A stretch of DNA of 64,000 nt from Methanoflorens sp963701995 (lineage in GTDB: Archaea; Halobacteriota; Bog-38; Methanoflorentales; Methanoflorentaceae), in contig OY969693.1 in NCBI GenBank assembly GCA_963701995.1, positions 310,001 through 374,000 of the forward strand, written 5' to 3'. This document shows positions 44,245 through 53,539 of this stretch, in pieces. Within the stretch, counting starts at the first letter, position 1. Every line of letters begins with the position of its first letter. The notes beneath the pieces were generated by a model. That model did no database searches. It was not told the origin of the DNA and saw nothing but the letters and a program-made list of their open reading frames with translations. The position numbers were made by a program, and so were the translations under genes.

Positions 44245-44505
44245 TCACAGGAGAGTCGCTGTTCTCTGATAGAGGATGATGGCGAACACAACGACACAGA
44301 TTACGACAAATACGGCGATGTTCTTTCTCCACGCCATAGTAATCATAGAGGGCTTCGTCAGTTCGACGAGCACGAGGAATTCAATAATAATGAGTATGAG
44401 AAAGATCTCGAGCGCGTAGACGTTGAGTAAGACCAAAAGAGCGATGGTGACAAACGTGAGCGCTAGCAGACTGTACACAAAACGCTGCGTCTCGGTGATA
44501 ATCAT
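44245..44505 (-). CDS. Small three-helix membrane protein
   Basis: 86 residues, nearly all hydrophobic: helices about 10-28, 31-49 and 62-80 with short charged turns (ELTKPSM, AWRKN). ATG at 44505 (MIITETQRFVYSLLAL). No family recognised; it stands alone. Confidence 0.65.
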   Translation of the reverse strand: MIITETQRFVYSLLALTFVTIALLVLLNVYALEIFLILIIIEFLVLVELTKPSMITMAWRKNIAVFVVICVVVFAIILYQRTATLL

Positions 44506-45021
44506 GCTGGAACCAGAGGTCGAAGCTTTTGATGAGTAAATGTGAAGCTCCCTATAAAAATGTCTGCTACACGCTTCCTGCCGCTACTGGCGTCGAAACG
44601 AGGGGGTCAGTGAAGGATGCTCCTTGCCACCGCACGAGACGTGGAAGCACTACTCTCGGGCACAGACAGGCCTCAGCTCCGGAGCGGGCGGCCCGACAAT
44701 TGGTTTGGAAGGACAATACTGGTGGCAGCAGCGCTATTCGTGTACGCAGTGCCAAAAGTCCGAAGTTACGCCGTGTTGCCACGCGGAACGCACGCACGAT
44801 GAGACGAGCAGTGACATCCAGCTCTGCTCACTTACGCGATTGTTTCCTCATCTAGTGCCAACGCGCGTTTCGTGTCGTGACCAATAACGAGTATGCGTGC
44901 GCTCCGGATCCAGAGCGACCATCGGGCACCACGTCGTCGGAGCGTGTCGCGCACGAGTGAACGATCAAACAGCAAGCAGATCGCACATTAGCTTAATCCT
45001 CATTCGCGCATATGTAGACGT
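44506..45021. other. Gene-poor stretch with a weak Cys-rich frame
   Basis: A plus-strand frame at about 44624-44887 contains YWWQQRYSCTQCQKSEV followed by CCHAER, which could be a small metal-binding protein. It has only a TTG start and no ribosome site, so it is not called. Nothing else seen. Confidence 0.35.
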
Positions 45022-45445
45022 ATGAAAGATAAGCGGAGTAAAGAACGTTTTATGGAGTTGCGGAGTCAAGGGCTCCCGCTCGCAAAGATAGCCGCTGAGA
45101 TCGGAGTCAGTAAGACCACCTTGATAAACTGGGACCGGGACTTGAAAGAAGAGATCGACAATCTGCGGGCGGTGGAGCTTGAGGCCCTGTACGACAAGTT
45201 CTACCTCTCAACGCGCAAGCAGGTCGAGTTTTTCGGGGACATACTCAGCCGGATTCAGCGGGAACTCGAAACGCGGAACTTGTCTTCGGTCCCGACTGAG
45301 AAGCTGTTTGCGATGTACGCACTTCTATCGAGAGGCGCAGCACGTGTTGCCCGAGCTTACGTTTCGCAATGAGGATGAGGTCAAGATCGCGAGGGGCAAG
45401 CGGCTCCCATCTTTGACTGACATGATGTATTATGACCAACCGTGA
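45022..45445 (+). pseudogene. Terminase-small-subunit-like HTH protein, frameshifted
   Basis: ATG at 45022 opens a frame with a homeodomain-like HTH (LRSQGLPLAKIAAEIGVSKT, then TLINWDRDLKEE) and a helical body. It runs into a wrong-frame stop at 45370. Dropping one base after ATG-TAC (G at 45319) continues HFYREAQHVLPELTFRNEDE to a stop at 45443, giving a 140-residue protein. The layout recalls phage or plasmid DNA-packaging and replication helix-turn-helix proteins. A short frame MTNREQPPRARDKN begins overlapping its stop (45432) and runs into repeat site 2. Confidence 0.55.
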
Positions 45446-45464
45446 GCAGCCCCCACGAGCACGG

Positions 45465-45497
45465 GACAAAAACTTGACCAAAAGTTGACCAAAACTT
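45465..45497. repeat. 11-bp repeat array, site 2
   Basis: Three units: gacaaaaactt, gaccaaaagtt and gaccaaaactt. An AT-rich tract follows about 140 bp downstream. Confidence 0.7.
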
Positions 45498-45757
45498 TAC
45501 GATATTTTCAGGGTAGCACAGACGATAGCGGCTGATCGCCTGAAAGTGGCATCGTCGTATGTACGAGTGGTAGAAGACGCTACAGAGGATATTCGCGGAT
45601 CAAGACTTATGACGGTTTGACGATCACACTAGCAACACATTTAAATTTTATAATTTTATTTTTTTGTTTTTATATTATTCTATATATAATTAAAAGTTTA
45701 CACGCACTGCTATTCTTAAACCGTTATCGAACGATAACAGGTGCACGTGCGTCGTAT
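45498..45757. other. AT-rich gap
   Basis: 45638-45712 is almost pure A/T (taattttatttttttg and similar) and could be a DNA-unwinding or promoter region. No gene seen. Confidence 0.5.
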
Positions 45758-47146
45758 TCATTCATCGTCATCGCTTACAAACGTGCACGCGACATCTAAA
45801 TCGCGTCCCAGGCCAACAGCGAGAAACGTAAGGCGACTCCCAAACTCGTGTGGATCAAAAATACGCCTGGCGTCGACCACCGCTGGTGTCGCCATGGATT
45901 GAATGAAGTCGTCTGGTGTCAGCCGCTTGAACGGCTCCCACTCAGTCAAAACGATACAGCAGTGCGCTCCTGCAAGGCATTCTGAAATTGAGGGCGGGTA
46001 ATCAAGCCGTTCAAAGCCGGGCTGACTCACCCGCTTTACCACGGGATCGAACGCGCTGACGTGCGCACCAGCATTCATGAGTGTGCGGGCAACGGTGAGG
46101 GATGGGGCCTGGCGCAGGTCATCGGTATCGGGCTTGAAAGCGAGGCCGAGGAGGGCCACTTTTTTGTCCCGTGGTTCGCCGAGCGTTGCAAGAGCGAGCT
46201 GGGCGACGTGAAAGGCTTGCGCTTGATTTATTACCAGCGTAGCCCTCAGCAAAGGCGCTGAATAGCCCTGTTCCTCGGCGAACTTGCATAACGCTCTTGT
46301 ATCCTTGGGTAGGCAAGAGCCGCCAAACCCGGCCCCTGCATTGAGGAATTTGGGGTTAATCCTCTCGTCTAGTCCCACACCTGCCATGACCTTGGACACA
46401 TCGACGCCTGGCACCCGCTCACAAATATTTGCCATTTCGTTTGCATAGGAAATCTTCATCGCGAGATACGTGTTGCTCGCATATTTGACCATCTCTGCCG
46501 ATTCAAGACTCATCCTGAGTATGGGAACACCCGGCCCATAAAAACCCTCAAGCAGATCCTCCAGCTGTTGGCCTGACCGCTCATCATATTCTCCAATTAC
46601 CACACGATCCGTGTACAACGTATCCCGAAGTGCTGATCCTTGCCGGAGAAACTCCGGATTCATGCAAAGGCCAAAATCACGGCCTGCAACAAGTCCCGAG
46701 GCTTCTTCAAGAGCGGCTTTGATGGAGCCGCGCGTCGTCCCGGGCGGTACGGTGCTCTTGACCACAACGAGGTGGTAGGCTCTCTTCCGTTTTGTCGCAC
46801 GCCCGATATCCTCGCTCGCACTAATGACGTAACGTAGGTCGACTGTTCCGTCAGCATTCTCTGGCGTGCCTACGGTGATAAATGTGACCTCAGTTTGACG
46901 CACTGCTTCAGAACGGTTAATCTCTGCGCGTAAGTGTCCCGATTCGATGCCTGCTCGCACCGCTTCATCCAATCCTGGTTCGTGAAAGGGGGCTCGCTTG
47001 GAATTGATGATGCGTACCTTATCTTCGCTACGCGTAGAAGCGATAACATCGTAGCCCCTGGACGCAAAGCACACAGCAGTGCTTAGGCCAACGTATCCGG
47101 TTCCGACGATCGATATGCGCTGCACAGCGTTTTCGTGTGCTGTCAT
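45758..47146 (-). CDS. UDP-glucose/UDP-HexNAc 6-dehydrogenase
   Basis: 462 residues. The NAD loop is IVGTGYVGLSTAVCFASRGYDV; CMNPEFLRQGSALRD and the catalytic cysteine in GAGFGGSCLPKDT (about residue 275) follow, then KVALLGLAFKPDTDDLRQAPS. It oxidises a UDP-sugar at C6 to a uronic acid for surface polymers. Most likely UDP-glucose is the substrate, given galU next door, but UDP-N-acetyl sugars cannot be excluded. Confidence 0.93.
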   Translation of the reverse strand: MTAHENAVQRISIVGTGYVGLSTAVCFASRGYDVIASTRSEDKVRIINSKRAPFHEPGLDEAVRAGIESGHLRAEINRSEAVRQTEVTFITVGTPENADGTVDLRYVISASEDIGRATKRKRAYHLVVVKSTVPPGTTRGSIKAALEEASGLVAGRDFGLCMNPEFLRQGSALRDTLYTDRVVIGEYDERSGQQLEDLLEGFYGPGVPILRMSLESAEMVKYASNTYLAMKISYANEMANICERVPGVDVSKVMAGVGLDERINPKFLNAGAGFGGSCLPKDTRALCKFAEEQGYSAPLLRATLVINQAQAFHVAQLALATLGEPRDKKVALLGLAFKPDTDDLRQAPSLTVARTLMNAGAHVSAFDPVVKRVSQPGFERLDYPPSISECLAGAHCCIVLTEWEPFKRLTPDDFIQSMATPAVVDARRIFDPHEFGSRLTFLAVGLGRDLDVACTFVSDDDE

Positions 47147-47659
47147 TCATTTAAAAGTTGTGTTTGCGCGCCCAGATGTCCTTTAAAGAAGAAAAAAGGA
47201 GTTATCGTGCCACGCACACGCGGCAGTATGCTGCTCAAGGTGACATAACGAGAGTACTCTACGAAAAGCAGCGTCTCGTTTTTCTGCAGATATAGCCTTT
47301 GCATGTCGTTGAGGGGGCGTGGCATTTTGCAAAATGATCGGCCACAAGTCGTGATGTCAATCCTCCGAAGCAGAGGATCAACCTTTTGTCGGAGCCGGGT
47401 TGCAGAACAAATCAAAAAGTCTTTAACGGACTCATCCCGAGTACTTCGCGCCAAACTGCGAAGCCGCTTGCCATCATAAGGCTTTCTTTATAGATGCTCC
47501 TAGAGTGTGGCGCGGCAGCGAAAGCAGTCAGAGGCGCTTAATGATCTGTCCGAGGGAAGAAGAGACACCGTATCGCACAACATTCACGCGTTGGGCCAGG
47601 TATTCCGCCCTCAGACGATCTGCAATTACACCGACCTCCTCCGATAAGAAAATGGGAAC
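47147..47659. other. Intergenic between UGD and galU
   Basis: Divergent promoter space. A minus-strand frame of 103 codons (47143-47454) ends with an ATGA overlap on the dehydrogenase start, but its sequence looks non-coding. Nothing else stands out. Confidence 0.4.
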
Positions 47660-48544
47660 ATGATTAAAAAAGCAGTGATACCCGCAGCGGGGTTAGGCAC
47701 CCGCTTTCTTCCTGCCACGAAAGTGCAGCCAAAAGAGATGCTGCCGATTGTGGATAAGCCCGTCATACAGTTTGTAGTCGAGGAGGCAGTTTCTTCGGGA
47801 ATTGACGATATTATTATCATCACCGGGCGGGGCAAGAGAACGATCGAAGACTATTTTGATTTCTCCCCCGAGCTCGAGAATCATCTGGCCCACGATGGCA
47901 AATACGGACAACTTGAGCAGATAAGGACGATATCCAGCTTAGTGGACATTCACTACATACGGCAGAAAGAGCCAAAAGGGCTCGGAGATGCCGTTTTGAA
48001 GGCAGAGAAACACATCGGGAGTGATGCTTTTGCGGTGCTGCTGGGCGATGACATCATAAAGTCAATCGTTCCGTGTACGAAGCAACTCGGAATTCTCTAT
48101 GAACGGTACGAGAACCCTATTCTTGCTGTAGAGCGTGTCCCGGAAGAAAAAACATCGAGTTATGGCATTATAAGAGGGGAACAGGTGAGTCATTCGCTCT
48201 ACCGTTTGAGTGACGTAATCGAGAAACCAAGTCCGCAAGAGGCCCCCTCCCGTTTAGGCATCGTCGGACGGTACGTGATGACGGCAGATCTGTTTGATTG
48301 CATAAAACGGGTTCCCCGTTCCGCACGGAGCGAGCTGCAGCTTACCGACGCGATTCGATTGCTCCTGAATGAACGCCCGGTCTGCGCGTATGTGCTCGAC
48401 GGAGTGCGATATGATGCGGGGGATAAAATTGGGTACCTGAAGGCGGTGATCGACTTCGCACTCGAACGAGACGACTTGAAACGGGAATTGATCGAATATA
48501 TCGTCAAAAAGCGACTTACTTCGGAACACAAGGCCCCGTCATGA
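47660..48544 (+). CDS. galU: UTP-glucose-1-phosphate uridylyltransferase
   Basis: 294 residues: VIPAAGLGTRFLPATKVQPKEMLP (nucleotide and sugar site), VVEEAVSSGIDDIIIITGRGK, FAVLLGDDI and YDAGDKIGYL. It makes UDP-glucose, substrate of the divergent dehydrogenase. ATG at 47660 follows a cctcctccgat-rich leader. Confidence 0.95.
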   Translation: MIKKAVIPAAGLGTRFLPATKVQPKEMLPIVDKPVIQFVVEEAVSSGIDDIIIITGRGKRTIEDYFDFSPELENHLAHDGKYGQLEQIRTISSLVDIHYIRQKEPKGLGDAVLKAEKHIGSDAFAVLLGDDIIKSIVPCTKQLGILYERYENPILAVERVPEEKTSSYGIIRGEQVSHSLYRLSDVIEKPSPQEAPSRLGIVGRYVMTADLFDCIKRVPRSARSELQLTDAIRLLLNERPVCAYVLDGVRYDAGDKIGYLKAVIDFALERDDLKRELIEYIVKKRLTSEHKAPS

Positions 48545-48708
48545 CTTTGGTCAAAGTTTATGCTTCCCTTTTGGTCCGATTGTGCAGGCCGGCAGCATGA
48601 CCGCAGCGAGAGCTTGTGAAGAGGGAATGAAGCTAGAACGATCGACATCGCAGCGCGCATAGTTTCCAAGTGTATGAGTAGCACGGGCGCGGATGCGGTG
48701 GAGAAAAA

Positions 48709-49187
48709 ATGACGCGAGTTTTGGTAACCGGGTGTGCAGGATTCATTGGTTCGCATCTGGTTGACAGGTTATTACAAGGCGATAACGATGTGATAGGGAT
48801 CGATTGCCTCACCGATCACTATCCAGAAGAACAGAAACTCGCGAATCTGTCGCGCGCATTGAAGCATGAGGGGTTTATCCTTATCAGACAAGACATCTTG
48901 GAGATGGACAGATTTCCGCGGTCGACCGGGTGTTTCACATGGCAGCACAGCCAGGCGTTCGGGCGTCGTGGGGCGCGAATTTTGCAACTTACACGAAGAA
49001 CAACGTAGAAGCAACGCAGCGATTGCTGGAGTTTTATCGCTCCACAGAGCTGAAAAGCTTCATTTATTCGTCTTCTTCTTCCGTATATGGAGACGCCGAG
49101 CTGCCGATGAAGGAGGATCCTCGACCGTTGCCCGTTTCCCATTATGGGGTGACAAAGCTCGCGGCTGAGCCGGGGAAACCGTTTTAG
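48709..49187 (+). pseudogene. NAD-dependent sugar epimerase, frameshifted and truncated
   Basis: ATG at 48709 begins TRVLVTGCAGFIGSHLVDRLL (NAD loop). A missing base in the T run near 48913 breaks the frame; the other frame continues AVDRVFHMAAQPGVRASWG, YSSSSSVYGDAELP and the catalytic HYGVTKLAAE. It is then cut off after about 155 residues and stops at 49185; the family has about 310. The catalytic Tyr and Lys are present but the substrate half is gone, so it cannot be active. The break lies 20 bp before repeat site 3. Confidence 0.8.
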
Positions 49188-49190
49188 CGT

Positions 49191-49234
49191 GCGAAAAAGT
49201 TGACCAAAAGTGTACCAAAAGTGTACCAAAATTG
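49191..49234. repeat. 11-bp repeat array, site 3
   Basis: Units gaccaaaagtg, taccaaaagtg and taccaaaattg, preceded by a partial unit. An 8-bp inverted repeat, cggggaaa (49171-49178) and tttccccg (49249-49256), encloses the array. Confidence 0.75.
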
Positions 49235-49248
49235 ACCGCCACGCCTTC

Positions 49249-49368
49249 TTTCCCCGCGCCCGACGTGCCCACAATCGCGGTCATTTCCCCTGCTTCGAAA
49301 ATGTGTTTATACCATCTTTTCGTTTCAGAGCTTAAGTAAATACTCAGGCAAATGCCGCAGTTGTTCAA
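49249..49368 (-). pseudogene. Fragment of an ABC-type ATPase ending at Walker A
   Basis: Minus-strand frame ending FEAGEMTAIVGTSGAGK, which matches the Walker A region of ABC ATPases up to the lysine; the required Ser/Thr and the rest are missing. The break coincides with the inverted repeat around site 3. The match is only about 20 residues, so chance is possible. Confidence 0.35.
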
Positions 49369-49608
49369 CTCTACAATTTCGAAATTAGGATTTGCAGGTG
49401 AATTCTTGCGCGTGAAAACCGTGTAAACCCTTTCTTTATGTGTGAACCTCTTTGAAGCTTGTACCTAAGTGGTTCCTTAGTTACACGTAAGCACTAAAAT
49501 AGGGAGGGTTTTTCCCTCTCTTGCTCAAGACGCCATTTTGTCTCTGTAGCGATCCAAGGGCCTTAAATAGACGTCAGTTAAAGCCTTGATCTTCCTGCGC
49601 GTCCGCAA
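49369..49608. other. Intergenic, no gene seen
   Basis: Together with 49188-49368 this makes about 420 bp without an intact gene. Apart from site 3 and the ABC fragment I see nothing in it. Confidence 0.4.
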
Positions 49609-50769
49609 TTACATAAGTTCTCTTACAGTTCGGATCAGCTTTTTTCCTACTACATCCATGCTGTGATTCTTTAGGCATTTCTCCCGAGCTTTGTCCGCTT
49701 TTTTGGCGGCTTCATACGGATGCATAAAAACATTTTCAATAGCGAGAGCCAGTTGGTGTGAGTTACCAGGTTCAACGATCCAGCCGCAGTCCCCTAAGAT
49801 TTCGCCTATATCTGCCACATCAGTTGTAACGACCGGCTTAGCCATCGCCATGGCATCGAAGAGTTTCATCGGCGTTTGGCCGACTGAAGCAGGGCTGTGC
49901 CTTTGGGGGATAGCTACAACATCCGCCATCATCAGACATTCTGGTGCCTGTTGAAAAGGTCGGAAGGGTAGTCCGACAAACCTCGATCCCAAAATTGTAT
50001 TAGCTTGACGAACGAGGCGACAGCAGTATTCGCTGTTATTGATCCCCACGACAAATAGCTTGATGTCAGCTTTTTTTATGAGATGCATGGCGTCGACCAA
50101 ATCTTCAACGCCCTTGTGTGGTCCTGGATTTCCTGAAAACACCACGACTTTGTCCGTTTCTGCGATGTCGTACTTATCCCTAATGGCTAGGCGATTGAAC
50201 TTACGGGGATCATACAAACAGGTATCCACTGCCTGATGGATGAGCTCGCCACCGTATTTTCGTTGCAAGAAGCTACTGGAGACAGTAATGGCATCCGCGT
50301 ACGGAGTCAAACAGCCTTGAAGGAGGGCATTCGCATAAGTAATAAACGCATCGCGACCGAGAAACGTTCGCATAAGAAAAAGCGCGCGACTTGCATACAA
50401 ATCATTGTATTGTGCTTTCTTGAGCCCCCACACCCAGTCATCGCAATCCAAGATTAAAGGGACTTGGTTCACAACTTTCTTGAAGAGTCCTACTCCAAAA
50501 CTAGTTAAAAGTGGCTTAATCGCCAAGATGAGGTCCCCATCGAGCTCTTTAGAAAGATCGTTCAGTTGACTGAATGATTTGAAGCCTTTTTCTAGTTTGC
50601 AGAAACGATAGGAAATCCTTTGATCCTCAGCCAAAGTAGCCCAGACTCCGCTGCCAACCAGCGGACCAACAATTTCCACTTCAAACGCGTCTTGAAGCAT
50701 TTTCGCAAGCATGTAGGCCCTCGCGGTACACGCTTCCGATATATCTGGCGTTGCTACCGTTATTTTCAT
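49609..50769 (-). CDS. Glycosyltransferase family 4
   Basis: 386 residues of GT-B fold. The acceptor domain starts MKITVATPDISEACTARAYM. The donor domain has VVVFSGNPGPHKGVEDLVDA and ADVVAIPQRHSPASVGQTPMKLFDAMAMAKPVV, where the E of the usual ExxxxxxxE motif is replaced in part (SVGQTPMKLFD). It transfers a sugar from a nucleotide donor to a lipid- or glycan acceptor. It is a close paralog of the frameshifted gene at 54274-55465. Confidence 0.9.
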   Translation of the reverse strand: MKITVATPDISEACTARAYMLAKMLQDAFEVEIVGPLVGSGVWATLAEDQRISYRFCKLEKGFKSFSQLNDLSKELDGDLILAIKPLLTSFGVGLFKKVVNQVPLILDCDDWVWGLKKAQYNDLYASRALFLMRTFLGRDAFITYANALLQGCLTPYADAITVSSSFLQRKYGGELIHQAVDTCLYDPRKFNRLAIRDKYDIAETDKVVVFSGNPGPHKGVEDLVDAMHLIKKADIKLFVVGINNSEYCCRLVRQANTILGSRFVGLPFRPFQQAPECLMMADVVAIPQRHSPASVGQTPMKLFDAMAMAKPVVTTDVADIGEILGDCGWIVEPGNSHQLALAIENVFMHPYEAAKKADKAREKCLKNHSMDVVGKKLIRTVRELM

Positions 50770-50815
50770 CGGTCGCCTTGTGGATGTTTTGAATTACTAT
50801 TTTTGAATTTCTATT

Positions 50816-50863
50816 AATCTCAAATACGTTACCGCATTTAATCTCAAATACGTTACCGCATTT
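50816..50863. repeat. 24-bp perfect tandem repeat
   Basis: Two exact copies (50816-50839 and 50840-50863) that begin aatctcaaatacg and end accgcattt. They lie 47 bp upstream of the GT4 start at 50769 and may be regulatory. Confidence 0.85.
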
Positions 50864-51414
50864 GCCGCTGAATGCTGGCGGGCTTCGGCTCTATGGCGTC
50901 TTGTCTGACCTCCTAAGGCAATTGAATCAAGGTTTCCGGTATAATTCTTGCTGACGCGCGCTCGAGCTTGTAGCAGCAGCGTTAAATCGAAGCCCTAAAC
51001 ACAAGTCACTGCTAAGCTTAAGAAGCATTTATTATCAGCTCCAAAAAAGCTTTGATCAAAAGGACATACGAGCAGACATTCCAGCATTTTTATGCTTCTG
51101 GAGGGTCAATCTACGTTGGCTATGGCGTGCCTCAAGATATACGCTTATTGTGGTTGTTCGAGTCACGCGTCACGGTATAGCCAAGACTTTCTTTTCAAAC
51201 GAAGGCTCGGCAAAACTCGTTAACAATAACGGGCAAGGTTAGGTAGGTTACTAGCAAATCTCGCTTTTCAGCTAGATTCTGGCTCTAAATGCAAGTCCAA
51301 GAAACTCAAAAAAAAACTCAAAGCGCGCTTGTTGTGCTTAAGTGCGCATAATAAACCTGAAATTTTAATCCCCATTCAACATACTTGCTTCAAAAAAAGA
51401 ATATACTAGGCTTT

Positions 51415-51492
51415 AGTAAGCGACGCTAAGTGTGATCGCGGCACCCGGAATGCCGATGAGCGCAATAAGGGCCACGTCGAGGCGCACCAAAA
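51415..51492 (-). pseudogene. Fragment of Wzx-like flippase gene
   Basis: The minus-strand translation VLVRLDVALIALIGIPGAAITL matches the C-terminal part of the intact flippase at 52130-53539 (VLVGLDVALIPRIGISGAAITL) in most positions. It is a leftover of a second flippase gene. Confidence 0.7.
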
Positions 51493-52129
51493 CAACACGT
51501 CGATTACCCACGTGAAAGCGAGGTGAGTGCGAACTTCGACGCGTGCATCCGGCGCAACGTCACGGGAACGCTTCTGGATACCTTAGATAATTACGGCGCC
51601 TACGGCGCCACGCATCCCCTTTTTGCGATCAATCGTTTCATGTTTCGAGACATGTACGCAAAAACGCTCAGGAGCATCGACGGCTACCAAAGGTATCAAA
51701 CCGCCAAACCCCCCCTTGATTTATTGCTCCTCGCACTCTGTCGCGTCACGTGCCTTACAATGAAATGACGGTTGGATTGCGGCTAGGCCTGTGGAGCTCC
51801 AGCGTCCTTTTTGAAGAGCGAACTTATGAGTTCCTCTATTTCGGTAAGACCATATCATGTCGCTAGTTTGCACTGGGCCACGGAGTAGCACTTCTACATT
51901 CCCAACCGATCCCAGACAGCTTTGCCAGAATGCACAAATTCGTCCCTGTTTTTTGCTTGATCTAGCTTCTTTTTTTTGCTGCTCATTATGTCGCAGATCA
52001 CCGTCCGATGGTTACACCGAAGGACACGCACTTAAGAGGAAAGTAGCTAGCGAAAAGTCAGTAAACCATCGAGGATTCTCGCATCAAATGTTAAGACTGC
52101 TTTTTGCTCTCGTGTAGAACCTGGGTCAG

Positions 52130-53539
52130 TTAGTATCTTTTTGGACTGCCGCTCAAAACGCGCCGTTTTGAAAAAAGAAAAAAGCTGGGGATCAACCATG
52201 CAAAAATGAGCGTAATTGCAGCGCCCGAAATGCCAATGCGCGGAATTAATGCCACGTCGAGACCTACCAAAACGAAAAAAGCAAGAATGCTGCCGATGGC
52301 AACCACTTTCGCTCCGCTTGTACCGACGGATCCCGTAAGAGACCCATAGCATTGAAAAAGAAGGAAAAAGGCTGAAGCTATCGCGAACAAGAACGACAGT
52401 CCTAAGCTAAAAGGGTACTGACGTCCGTAGAAAAGGAAGACGATCGTCTCTAAAAGAACGATCAGTGGTATAAACAAGAGAGCTATGTACGGTGCGACTT
52501 TATTGATTTTGCGCAAAAGAGTCTGTCTATCGCCGCTTCGAGACGCATAAGGGAAAAACGTTGCATTAATAATGCCCGACAGCATAAGCGCGATAGTCAT
52601 CGACGGGAGGAAGTACGCGCTGTAGATTCCAACGTCCACCGTCGTCATGAACGTATTGATGAGTAGTTTGTCGACGCCCATGAATGCGCCTGCTATGGCT
52701 CCGGGAAACGCAAAGGACGAATACTTTACTATTTTTTTGGTCCAAAACCAGTCAAACTGAAGCTTTATGTAATTTCTGACGTAGAGAACAAGAATGAGGC
52801 CGATTGTTGTATATGAGATATATATTGCGAAAACTGCCGATTGCAATGACCGCATGTTGTTGCTGACAAAAACAAGAAAAACCGCGAGAACTATGACGGA
52901 TTGAAGTGCATTAGAAAGAGCATAAGCCCTCATTCTGGATAGAATCCGAAGGTAGTTTGTCGTTGCCCCAAAAAGCGTAACGGCAACGGCAAATACTACA
53001 GAAAAAAAGAATATTGTCCCAGAAATTCCAAACACGTGAGACAATTGTGGGGCAAGGAAAACATAGATGCCTACGGACAGTGCTGCAAACAACGCGATTT
53101 GAATTGCTGAGGTGGAGATTATACGGATCCGCACTGAGTCGTCTTTCGCGCCCGCCGCATATTTGACTGTCGCCGTATTACTAAACGTCATCGATAATAT
53201 GAGAATACCGCCCACTGTCGAGATAAGGCTGAGATTGCCAAAATTATCGGGCCCCAATGTCCGCGCGGCGAGGATGTTGAATATAAACGTCAATAGAGCA
53301 CCGGACAGGATACCAATCGCCGCGTAAGAGGTACCGATGAAGAATTTTTGAGTTTCATAGCCCATCTTCTCTTTGAAAATTGTCTCGTAAAGCACGCCTA
53401 ACAAACGGTAACTGCGTGCCTTGAGCGAAAACATAGGGTATGCCTCAAATGACCTAACCGTGGACCGATATATAAGATTAGTAGATCGTAGCTCCATAGC
53501 GCGATAATTGATGTCGCCGGTGATTTGCAACTCGATCAA
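52130..53539 (-). CDS. Polysaccharide flippase (Wzx/MATE-like)
   Basis: 469 residues with about 12-14 helices. The start FFIGTSYAAIGILSGALLTFIFNILAARTLGPDNFGNLSLI is typical of Wzx-type lipid-linked oligosaccharide flippases. The first about 45 residues may be extra: an internal ATG at about 53431 or 53365 could be the true start. It would move the lipid-linked glycan made by the neighbouring glycosyltransferases. Confidence 0.88.
   Translation of the reverse strand: MIELQITGDINYRAMELRSTNLIYRSTVRSFEAYPMFSLKARSYRLLGVLYETIFKEKMGYETQKFFIGTSYAAIGILSGALLTFIFNILAARTLGPDNFGNLSLISTVGGILILSMTFSNTATVKYAAGAKDDSVRIRIISTSAIQIALFAALSVGIYVFLAPQLSHVFGISGTIFFFSVVFAVAVTLFGATTNYLRILSRMRAYALSNALQSVIVLAVFLVFVSNNMRSLQSAVFAIYISYTTIGLILVLYVRNYIKLQFDWFWTKKIVKYSSFAFPGAIAGAFMGVDKLLINTFMTTVDVGIYSAYFLPSMTIALMLSGIINATFFPYASRSGDRQTLLRKINKVAPYIALLFIPLIVLLETIVFLFYGRQYPFSLGLSFLFAIASAFFLLFQCYGSLTGSVGTSGAKVVAIGSILAFFVLVGLDVALIPRIGISGAAITLIFAWLIPSFFLFSKRRVLSGSPKRY

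Larger units (their letters stand above)
50770..52129. other. 1.36-kb relic region
   Basis: No intact gene. It holds a 24-bp tandem repeat (50816-50863), a flippase fragment (51415-51492) and a plus-strand frame of 81 codons at 51523-51768 (GTG start; NFDACIRRNVTGTLLD...) with gene-like codon use that I cannot identify. The rest is AT-rich and shows nothing. Confidence 0.55.

Noticed and set aside
47143..47454. A 103-codon frame whose stop overlaps the dehydrogenase start
   Set aside because: The overlap looks operon-like, but the protein sequence has no coherent fold or motif and divergent promoter space is expected here.
48900..48930. Programmed frameshift in the epimerase gene
   Set aside because: The shift is a one-base loss in a T run and the gene is also truncated, so decay or an error is the simpler reading.
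51523..51768. An 81-codon frame with gene-like codon use in the relic region
   Set aside because: No ribosome site, no recognisable family and no neighbour link; noted in the region entry only.
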